A stretch of 64,000 nucleotides of DNA from the NCBI GenBank assembly GCA_042095135.1, contig JBELBV010000001.1:62001-126000 (forward strand). The letters are read 5' to 3'. The notes below the pieces were generated by a model. The model was not told where the DNA came from. It did no database searches and saw only the letters and a list, made by a program, of their open reading frames with translations. Source of the DNA: UA16 sp042095135. GTDB taxonomy: Bacteria > Bacteroidota > Bacteroidia > Flavobacteriales_D > Sanyastnellaceae. Of this stretch, positions 53,999 to 63,600 are shown in pieces (positions within the stretch are counted from its first letter, which is position 1; every line of letters begins with the position of its first letter). The position numbers and the translations under genes are program-made.

Positions 53999-54936
53999 AG
54001 CAATCAACATCCAGTGTATTCATGGTTCGCCCGCACTCCTTCCGGAAAAACGAAGAGACGGCCACCAACAACCATTACCAACGCGAACTCGCTGAAACCT
54101 CACCTGAGGAAATCATCGAACGGGCCCAAGGAGAATTCGATGGATTGGTAGAGCGATTGGAAACAGCGGGAGTTGAGGTGGTTGTCTTCGACGAAGCGGA
54201 GCCCCATGTAACGCCTGACGCCCTTTTCCCAAACAATTGGATTTCAACGCACGCTGATGGGACGGTTGCGTTGTACCCCATGTTCGCTCCCAACCGTAGA
54301 ACGGAACGCCGAGACGACGTGCCCCTGGTGCTCGAGCATCAATTTGGGTTTGATGTCCGCCAAATCATCGATTTCACCGAATTCGAATCCCATGGCAAAT
54401 TCTTGGAGGGTACGGGGAGCATCGTACTCGACCGCATCAACCGCAAGGCCTACGCCGCTCTGAGTGACCGAACAGATGCCCGATCCTTGGAACACTTTTG
54501 TGATCAATTGAACTTCACACCCGTTGCATTCGAAGCCTTCCAAACCGTTGATAACAAGCGACTTCCAATCTATCATACAAATGTCATGATGAGCATTGGA
54601 AGCGGCTACGCAGTGGTGTGTTTAGACTGTATCGACTCCGATGAAGAACGACAACACGTTCAAGATTCGGTGGCACAAGACGGCCTCACGCTCATCCCAA
54701 TCACCGAAGAACAAGTGAATCAATTCGCCGGCAATATGCTCGAACTCCAAGGAGCTGATGGCCCAGTTTTGGTCATGAGTGCATGTGCTTACCAATCCTT
54801 AGAACCGAATCAGATTTCCGAACTCCAACGGCACACCACCTTGCTTTATGCCCCCCTGCCCACCATTGAAACGTGCGGAGGAGGCAGTGCTCGGTGCATG
54901 ATCGCTGAAATCCACTTACCCAAGCAAAACGCCTAA
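53995..54936 (+). CDS. ctlX: Citrulline utilization hydrolase CtlX-like protein
   Basis: A 313-residue arginine-deiminase-superfamily member resembling CtlX, described for citrulline use. Visible are the start VFMVRPHSFRKNEET, DALFPNNWIST, then EGTGSIVLDR (the EGTGS acid motif) and the catalytic Cys in GGGSARCMIAEIHLP. The ATG at 53995 overlaps the previous stop (ATGA); the longer frame from 53956 is only antisense-like overlap. Together with its upstream relative it suggests handling of arginine- or citrulline-type guanidino compounds. It is followed 3 bases later by argS. Confidence 0.85.
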   Translation: MKQSTSSVFMVRPHSFRKNEETATNNHYQRELAETSPEEIIERAQGEFDGLVERLETAGVEVVVFDEAEPHVTPDALFPNNWISTHADGTVALYPMFAPNRRTERRDDVPLVLEHQFGFDVRQIIDFTEFESHGKFLEGTGSIVLDRINRKAYAALSDRTDARSLEHFCDQLNFTPVAFEAFQTVDNKRLPIYHTNVMMSIGSGYAVVCLDCIDSDEERQHVQDSVAQDGLTLIPITEEQVNQFAGNMLELQGADGPVLVMSACAYQSLEPNQISELQRHTTLLYAPLPTIETCGGGSARCMIAEIHLPKQNA

Positions 54937-54939
54937 TCC

Positions 54940-56736
54940 ATGGATGCATTGGACCAACGCCTCGCGCAGTCGACCGTTAACGCCTGCAAAGCGTGCTTCG
55001 GAGCGCAAATCGAAGCCAATCATGTTCAGCTTCAGCAGACGCGAAAGGAATTTGAAGGAGACCGCACCGTAGTAGCATTCCCACTCACGCGTCATTCCAA
55101 GAAATCACCTGAAGATACAGGTACCGCTCTTGGCGAATGGCTGGTCGCTCACGATGAACTCATCACCGCATACCAAGTCGTTAAGGGATTTCTAAACCTG
55201 ACCATCGTCCCCGATTATTGGACAGAACAATTGCTGCAGGTTCACTCCCTTGAGTCCTTTGGTATTCAAGCAAAAGGCAGCAAATCAAAGGTCATGGTGG
55301 AGTACTCCTCGCCCAACACCAACAAACCGCTGCACCTGGGGCACTTGCGCAACAACTTCCTCGGGTACAGCGTCGCGCGCATCCTCGAGGCGGCGGGACA
55401 CGAAGTCATCAAAGTCCAGATCATCAACGACCGCGGCATCCACATCTGCAAGTCCATGATCGCGTGGCAAAAATTCGGTCATGGTGAAACACCGGGTTCC
55501 TCGGGGTTGAAGGGCGACAAGCTTGTCGGCAAATACTACGTGGCCTTCGACCGCGCATACAAGGAAGAGTCCGCTGCACTGGTGGCCCAAGGAATGACCG
55601 AGGAAGAGGCCAAAAAGCAAGCCCCCATCCTGCTGGAGGCGCAGTCACTGCTCCACCAATGGGAACAAGGCGATTCGGACGTGGTCGATTTGTGGAAGAC
55701 CATGAACGGATGGGTGTACGATGGGTTTGGCAAGACCTATACCGAGATGGGCGTTGACTTTGACAAGCTCTATTACGAATCAGACACCTACCTGCTTGGA
55801 AAGGATCAGGTGGCATCAGGACTGGAATCCGGCGTGTTTTTCAAAAAGGACGACGGCAGCGTTTGGATTGACCTCAGCGACGAAGGCTTGGACGAAAAAT
55901 TGGTCCTGCGCAAGGATGGTACAGCCGTGTACATGACGCAGGACATCGGTACTGCCATCTTACGCTACAGCGATTTCCCCGGCCTGGAGGGCCAAATCTA
56001 CACGGTTGGGAATGAACAGGAATACCATTTCAAAGTGCTCTTCACCATTTTGAAAAAACTCGGCGTGGATGGTGCCGAAAAGAACCATCACTTGAGCTAT
56101 GGAATGGTCGAACTCCCGGAAGGCAAAATGAAATCGCGCGAAGGCACCGTGGTGGATGCCGATGATCTGTTAGAGGAAATGGCGAGCACGGCCCGAGAAA
56201 TGGCTACGGAATTGGGGAAAATCGATGATTTAAGCGAGGAAGAAAAGGACTTGCTCTTCAAGCAAGTGGGATACGGAGCATTGAAGTATTTCTTGCTAAA
56301 GGTATCCCCGACCAAGTCCATGATGTTCGATCCGAAGGCCTCCATTGATTTCATCGGGAACACCGCACCCTTCATACAGTTCAATTATGTCCGAGCTGCA
56401 AGTATGTTGGCCAAATGTGCCGAAGCCGGCTTTAATACGACCATCGAAAGCCTCGACGCTTCGGTCTGGGACGCGGAGGAATTGCGCTTAATTCAACAGG
56501 CGTTGATGTGGCCTGCAACGGTGGAATTGGCCGCGGCGCAATACGACCCGAGTCTGGTGGCGAATCACACCTACGATTTGACCAAAGCATTTTCCCGATG
56601 GTATCAAGATCATCCAGTACTTGGAGAAGAAAATGCAGCAGTGCGAGAAGCACGAATTGCCCTGACTAAATGCGTCGCTCACCAAATCAAAACCGCCATG
56701 GGATTGCTGGGCATTGACATGCCCAAACGGATGTAA
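54940..56736 (+). CDS. argS: Arginyl-tRNA synthetase
   Basis: A class I synthetase of 598 residues that charges tRNA(Arg). The HIGH motif is HLGHLRN near residue 128, preceded by the typical SSPNTNKPLH. The KMSKS-like site is GKMKSREG. The N-terminal Add1 and C-terminal DALR anticodon-binding domains (FSRWYQDHPVL...CVAHQIKTAMGLLGIDMPKRM) are complete. It follows the two arginine-type hydrolases by 3 bases and ends 2 bases before a convergent gene. Confidence 0.96.
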   Translation: MDALDQRLAQSTVNACKACFGAQIEANHVQLQQTRKEFEGDRTVVAFPLTRHSKKSPEDTGTALGEWLVAHDELITAYQVVKGFLNLTIVPDYWTEQLLQVHSLESFGIQAKGSKSKVMVEYSSPNTNKPLHLGHLRNNFLGYSVARILEAAGHEVIKVQIINDRGIHICKSMIAWQKFGHGETPGSSGLKGDKLVGKYYVAFDRAYKEESAALVAQGMTEEEAKKQAPILLEAQSLLHQWEQGDSDVVDLWKTMNGWVYDGFGKTYTEMGVDFDKLYYESDTYLLGKDQVASGLESGVFFKKDDGSVWIDLSDEGLDEKLVLRKDGTAVYMTQDIGTAILRYSDFPGLEGQIYTVGNEQEYHFKVLFTILKKLGVDGAEKNHHLSYGMVELPEGKMKSREGTVVDADDLLEEMASTAREMATELGKIDDLSEEEKDLLFKQVGYGALKYFLLKVSPTKSMMFDPKASIDFIGNTAPFIQFNYVRAASMLAKCAEAGFNTTIESLDASVWDAEELRLIQQALMWPATVELAAAQYDPSLVANHTYDLTKAFSRWYQDHPVLGEENAAVREARIALTKCVAHQIKTAMGLLGIDMPKRM

Positions 56737-56738
56737 AC

Positions 56739-57134
56739 TCAGCTTCGGGGAGGAAGCGGACGAAACAATTTTTCAGAAGGAGCCTCAATGACCAAGGCTT
56801 TTACTGCGTCGGGAACATCAAGTGCCAGTTCCAAGGATTCAGACGCATTCATGGCTTCATAAACCGGCGTTTTTGCACCTTCTTCTTCAGGCTCAAACGA
56901 AATGCTCAACCGTCCGGACATACCTTGTGGCAAGGCGACGTGGATGTGTAAGCGACCATCATCTTGCCACCGCATATTCACTTCGTCGATGGACTGACGG
57001 GTGGCCAGGTCCACCCCCTTTCGCATCTGACGGGCCATTCGCTTCAACACCACATACGCAGCGACCAGCGCCAGCGTGACCAGCAAGGCGGTTGCACCGG
57101 TTTCTAGCATCGACAGCACGCGTTCACCATTCAT
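56739..57134 (-). CDS. Small single-pass membrane protein, unknown
   Basis: A 131-residue protein with one N-terminal membrane helix (about residues 11-31), then a basic MARQMRKGVDLATRQ and a soluble, Glu-rich C-terminal part. I do not recognise a family. It is encoded 10 bases after the DUF493 gene on the same strand, so the two are cotranscribed. It ends head to head with argS, leaving only 2 bases between the stops. Confidence 0.6.
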   Translation of the reverse strand: MNGERVLSMLETGATALLVTLALVAAYVVLKRMARQMRKGVDLATRQSIDEVNMRWQDDGRLHIHVALPQGMSGRLSISFEPEEEGAKTPVYEAMNASESLELALDVPDAVKALVIEAPSEKLFRPLPPRS

Positions 57135-57144
57135 CGGGAGGAAT

Positions 57145-57432
57145 TTAGAGCGAGATGATGCCAGGAATTTTGGCTGCAGCCTCGTACCGTTCGAAGACCG
57201 ACTCAGCGGAATTCACCAGATCTGCGATGGTAAACGCCGTGTACCGGCCATTGCGGGAAGCACGGGCACTGAATTTCGCCGCTTCCGAAAAAATGGATTT
57301 CAATGCCGCTTCTCCGCCCTCATCCGAAGAGACAATGAACTTGAATGTGAATTCACAGGGCCATGCATGGGTGTCATCCAGTTGCTTGCGCAATCGCTCG
57401 CGCTTGGCCGCTTCCGTTTCATGTTGACTCAT
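57145..57432 (-). CDS. DUF493 family protein (YbeD-like)
   Basis: A 95-residue ferredoxin-like-fold protein (DUF493/YbeD type). Typical parts are AWPCEFTFKFIVSSDE, GRYTAFTIADLVNSAESVFERYEAAAK and the ending IPGIISL. ATG 57432 (MSQHETEAAK) is preferred because the frame extension to 57471 reads through a TACTTTTG promoter box 23 bases upstream of this ATG. Function unknown; relatives are proposed regulators. It precedes the small membrane protein by 10 bases. Confidence 0.8.
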   Translation of the reverse strand: MSQHETEAAKRERLRKQLDDTHAWPCEFTFKFIVSSDEGGEAALKSIFSEAAKFSARASRNGRYTAFTIADLVNSAESVFERYEAAAKIPGIISL

Positions 57433-57601
57433 TTCAATCGCACGCTTGGTAGCCACAAAAGTACAGCACACGGGCCACCGGATTGCTTCTCATATCGAAC
57501 CTTAAAAAACGACAAGAAGGGACCACACCGGAATGCAGCCCCCTCCCTAGGAATCAGTCTTGCCAGACTCGAATTCGCTATTTAGTCGTTTTAAGCAGTG
57601 A

Positions 57602-60600
57602 TTACTCTCCGCAGACCTGCCCGTAGTACTGGAAGAACTCCAGCAAGTCACCAACGTTGACGAGGCCGTCGTCGTTGATGTCACCCGGACAAGGATCTGG
57701 GTAATCGCAGCCACCTGGGTAGTTTGCATTCGGGTCGTAGTCGTATCCTTCCGGATCCATACAACCTACAATTACACATGATCCATCATCAATGGTCGCA
57801 ATCGGATTGTAGTTGGCCGAAGCCATGTCCGTACAACCTGTGTATTCACATGAGCCATCGTCGATGATGGCTGCTGGATCGTAGTTCTCAGCGTCCATGT
57901 AAGTACATCCCGTAGCGTAGACCGCAGTGATGTTCTGTTCAATTGTTGTTGAGTTACCGCATGCATCGGTAAATACCATGACACGGTTTAACTCGTATCC
58001 AGTCAAGCTATTTCCGACCCACTCATCCGTGGTGGTGTAGGTCCAATCGCTGCATGCATCGAAGACTTCTACTCCAGCCAAATCGTCCAATTCGCTGGTC
58101 GCTACGTTGTCGAGAACAACGTTTGCTTCAAAGGTCACAACCGGTGCAGTCGTGTCTTCCAGCGTGATAGTCTGCGTAGCAGAGCTTGCGTTTCCACAGC
58201 CGTCGGTCACAGTCCAAGTACGCGTAATCACGTTGTCAGCAAGGCAGGACGCATCACCTGAACCACAGGCGTTAATGTCTTCGCCATTCAGTTCCAACTC
58301 AGTAAATTCCACATCACCACTTGTAAACTGGAACTTCACTGAACGTGCGAATGAAACCCCAGAAACAGTTTTCACATTGAGACCTAAACTCAACGGCTCA
58401 GCAGGTCCAAAGAACCAGTTGCCATTGGCTGTTGTTTTCGCAACTCGGAAGTTCACACCTCCCTCAGGCAAAGAGCTCACGTTTATGGATAAAGTCTGAG
58501 CCTCATTGCTGTTCGGATCATCGGGAGTAGTGGCAGTCAGGACATATTGCCAAGTGCTGTTTGGACCATCCTCAAACACATCGCAAGTTCCAATCGCACC
58601 AGGTTCAATTCCGGATGTGCTAATGGCATCGACATACTCGACATAAATATCTGCGCTGCAAACATCCACAGCGTCCATTACATCACCCGTCAAGGCAAGA
58701 TCATTGACATCACTATCACATTCCACCGTCACATCCATTGGAGCGGTGAAGGTTGGAGCGATGGTGTCGTTGTAGGTTACCTCAATCGATACAGACGAAG
58801 CGTTTCCGCAAGCATCGGTCGCAGTGTACGTGCGGGTGAATGATTCTTCACCTGAGCAGCTCAATCCATTGACTTCATCAACGAAGGTGATTTCAACGCT
58901 TGAGCAGTTGTCCATCGCCGTAGGCGCTGCTGGCATTTCGTCACCACACTGCAATTCAACAGCCAATGCCACTTCGCTCAATTCTGGAGCCTCATTGTCT
59001 TCAACTGTAATCGTTTGAAGTGCCGTTGAGCTATTACCGCAGCCATCGGTGAAGGTGTACTCGCGCACCACTTCAAAGCAACCAGCTTGCTCTTCTTCCA
59101 CTGTAATCACAAGTGTGTAATCTGTATAGGCGTCCGGTCCAGCAACTTCAAGGCCTTCCTTGAACATCATCGTGTATGTTCCATCAGTAACGACATCGTC
59201 GAAGCCACCGATGTACAAGCCCATGAAGTCAAATGGCGCAGCCATGTCATCGAGAATTTCGTCTCCCGCTTCTGTACCAGGCATCACTCCGACCAATGCT
59301 CCACCAAACAAGGCGGCAGCGGCAGCAGGGAAATCTTCCATTGAAGCCAGTACGGGCAATGAAGTCCCTTCACCGATTCCGATGAATCCTCCTCCACCTT
59401 CCGTTGGGAATCCGTTTTGCGTGTATTCTGTTATTACAATGGACGAAATCACTTGGCCCTCAGCAACTTGCAAAGTGAAGTACTCTGGATCAGCATTGAC
59501 GCTCTGGAAGTTCGCCATGGATCCCGAGATCGTTGTTGTTCCCATTGGCAATACACCCATTTCCGTTGGGTTAGAAGCATCGCTTGATAGATCTCCAGAT
59601 TCGTCCTCGTCGTAGACAAGCGTTGATGTCTCGTCACCGAGCTCAACCCAAGTCACCACCACGTCTGATTCGCAATTGTCGCTCACTTCAACCGTGCCAA
59701 ATTCCTGTGCAGCATCGTATTCAGCACAATCCAACGTCACGTCTTCTACAGAACCGACAGGTGCCTGTTCGTCCACGAATGTAATCAGTTGCGTTGCAAA
59801 TGCAGAGTTACCACAAGCGTCAATCGCTTCAAACGTGCGCACAATCTCATTCAATCCTGTGCATGTCAAATCTCCTGCAACATCCGTAAACGTTACTGTC
59901 ACCTCCGAGCAGGCATCTGCTGCAGTAGCATTCGTCATTGGAATCTCATCGCTGCAAGTCAATGTCACGCCCTCGGGAACACTTGTGAAGTAAGGTGCGT
60001 TGTCATCAACCAAGGTGATGATCTGGTCCTTGGATGTGCTGTTGCCACATGCATCCGTAGCTGTCCATGTTCGGATGATGATGTCATTGGCGAAGCATGC
60101 ATTATCAGACGTTGCGAACGCATCGCTGTAACCCACTTCCACCTCGTTGCTACAAGCATCCGCGGCATCTTCCACGTTTCCAGTCAAAGACAGGTCCATG
60201 GCATCATCTGTGCATGCAATGGTGGCATCGGCTGGCGCTGAGAATTCAGGTCCAGTCGTATCGACAACGTTTACCGTCTGAACTACAGACAACGTGTTGC
60301 CGTTGTTATCGAGTGCCGTCCAAGTGCGCGTGATAGTCCAAGAACCTTCGCAGTCTCCAATTTCCACTTCGTCCATGTAAGACACCTCGAGCACGTCGTC
60401 GCAGTTGTCGCTGAACTCCGGCTCGCGGATGTCCGTAGCGGCCTCCTCACATGTGGTGGTGTAAGATTCTTCCATGGATACGAGCTCAGGAGCGAATGTG
60501 TCATACAAGCAAGTTGATTCGCACGATTCGCCTTCTTCAGCGTAGAAACATGAACCGTCGTCCTGCAAGCTGTCCTCATCGTAGTTACAAGCCATTGGAT

Positions 60601-63600
60601 CGGTACATCCACAGTATTCGCTACCGAACGAGAGCGTCAGGTACAAGGTGTTGCCCGCTGACAATCCCTCTGGGAATACCTGAACGTACAACTGACCGTG
60701 AATAGTTCCAGGCGTGGTCAACTGGGCTACCATGACGCGGTTGTCGTCACCGGCCACACCGTATTGGCCCATTACATCAGCGTTCATGTACCAACCGCTA
60801 CCGACCAAGTCGTCAATGACGATGTTACCGCCGTTTTCGAAGGCAGAGACCCAAGCGGGGTCGCTACCGCTCGCCGTTGGCGGGAAGCTCATGGCGTCTG
60901 CAGGTGTTCCCGCTCCCAACGTCACGTACGAGTCATACTGCAAGTCTGGGAAGAAGGCAAACATTTCAGAAGGCGCAGGAAGTGCTGATCCGTTTACGTT
61001 TTGGTAAATCTGGCTTGAAGAGGCCAACACAATTGGATTCATCTCGTTACCCAAGATGGCGTTCACAACATCTGTAGCCGTTGGCGTGGTCACGAACACT
61101 TGGTACGTCGTCGACCCTTCAATGCCGCTAGCCATAGCCTCGACTTCAATGCCGTAACCATCAGCGCTGCTCATGACATTGGAGCAACTGCAGAAGTCAC
61201 AGAAATCGAGCGATGGGTACTCTACGCTGTCGTCGTAGTTGCACGCTTCAGGATGGCCACACCCTTGGAGGATGTCGCAAATCAAGTCGTTATTGTCGTC
61301 GTAGCAGTTGCCATCGCAGTCGAATCCATCCTCTGGGTATTCGCATGAACCGTCGTTGAAGTTGGGCTCAGGAATTACGTTTGGATTGAAGTTACACGCT
61401 GCTTCGTCGTTACAACCAATGCAGAACGGTGACACTTGACACATGTCTTCGTCATGCTCTGTAGCATTCGGATCATACAGGCAGTTGCCTTCAGTCGTAC
61501 AACCGTAGATTTCCAATTCATCGCAGACACCGTCTCCGTCTGTATCGCTCAGGCAGTTGCCGTCGCAATCGTAGGCCAATTCAGGGTATGCACATGCTCC
61601 GTCGTCGTAGACAGCTTCACTGTCGTAGTTGCATGCTGTGGCGTCGGTACATCCGCACTCATTACCGCCGAAGCTCAGGGTCAAGTACGTGTCCTGGCTC
61701 TGGTCCCCGTTCGGGAATACCTGAACGTAGAGCTGACCAGTAACTTCGCCAGTTGTGGTCAACTGTGCAACCAACACACGCTGGTCATCACCGGCGTAAC
61801 CGTTGCTGGCAGTAATCAATGCGAACCAAGAACCGCCGAAGAAGCTATCGATTTCAAGGTCGTTGCCCGCGTTGAATTCGCTTACCCAGTTGTCTCCAGG
61901 AGCCTGGACGAATGTGATCGAACTCTCGTCACCTTGAGGCGTTGACTCGATGCCGATGGTCAACCAGCTGTCGTAAGCCAAACTCGGGACAACCGTGTAG
62001 AACAACTCATTGATGTTGTCTGGACTCAAAGAACCGAATGGATCCTGGTAGAATGAAGTGGTCGAACGCAAGTACGCTGGAACATTCTCATCCCCTGACA
62101 CGGAGCTCACGAAATCATCGGAAGTCGGAGTGGTCACGTACACGCGGTAGGTGTTCATGCCAGCTTCAAGGCCTGCGATGGAACCGTCATGGTTTGCGAC
62201 CAGTTCCAACTCCAGACCGAATCCAGCTTCACCACCGGAACCGCAAGAGCAGTAGTCGCAGCTGCCGTCATCGTACGAAGCACCTTCATCGTAGTTGCAA
62301 GCCGTATCGTCCATGCAGCCGAGCACTTCGTTGACCGTGATCATCTGATCATCAGATACGCTGTTGCCGCATGCATCGGTCGCGGTCCAAGTGCGTGTGA
62401 TAACAGTGATTTCAACGTTGCTGTTGTCCTGGCTATCGCTGTACGCGATGGTCACCTCGTTGCAATCATCCTCAGCGGTAGGCTCAATGACCTCCATGTC
62501 ATCGCCTGCAGTGTACGTAACGTCCGCTGGGAACGAAGTGAACACGGGAGCTTCGTTGTCCGTGACCATGATGGTCTGGGTGAAAGTCGAAGCATTGCCG
62601 CACTCGTCGGTAGCAGTCCACGTGCGGAAGATGGTGTAGGAAGTCCCACACGAGCCCGCCTGGATGTCGTCTGAAGGATCAGAGATGGAAACGCTTCCGC
62701 AATCCACCGCTTCCACTGTCGCCATTGGAATCTCGTCGTTGCATGACAATTCAATATTTGAAGGAGTTGAAGTGAACTCGGGTCCTTGCGTATCCACGAT
62801 TGTGAAGTATTGGACTGCGGTATCAGAATTGTTGCATCCGTCCGTAACCGTCCAAGTACGCATGACGCCAGCAGTCGCCAAGCAAGATGAGTTGTTGTCA
62901 ACCGAGAAGTCGGCCGTTTCGTCTTCTGAATACGACGCTGTTCCGTCCCACGTCAAGACAATGCTATTGGACGTAGTGGCTACAGAAACTTCCGTGCCTG
63001 GAGCAATTCCGTTGGTTCCCAATGTCACACCCGCCAAGTTGTCAATTGACATGTTGGAGATGGTGACAATCGCGTAATCGTATTCGTAAGGGAATCCGTT
63101 GGTTCCATCAACGAATGCATTAATCGCAGCACCCGAAATGTCAATCGCAATCGCACCGCGGTGTGAAGACGGGTTAGAAGTCAGGTCACTGTAATCGATT
63201 TCAGCACCGTCACCAATGGTTACGCCTTGCGCTTCGAGGATCAACGATTGACCGAAGGGTCCACCGAAATCCTTGCCCATTTCCACGTGGAAATCAGCCG
63301 TAGTACCAGTTAAATCAACGCTACCGTCCATCTCAACGTCCGTGTATTCGAATGTCAAATCATCCGAAGCGCAGTTATCGTATGAGTTCACAGGGAAATC
63401 AGCAACGCCAACACCTGGTGTCAAATCATCTGTGCACTCCACAGTCAAATCCTCTTGAGCTACCGCAACAGGAGCTTCGTTGTCCTCCAAGCTCACTACT
63501 TGAGAAGCCGTGGCCGTATTGCCCCAAGCATCCGTTGCTGTCCAAGTGCGTGTCAAGGTGTAGCCGCAGTCAGCTGGTTCAATGGATTCTTCCAATGTCA

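Noticed and set aside
57518..57548. Weak hairpin (AGGGA / TCCCT) after the giant HYR gene as terminator
   Set aside because: Only 5 base pairs with a 21-base loop; the T-rich stretch near 57504 is suggestive but the structure is too weak to call.
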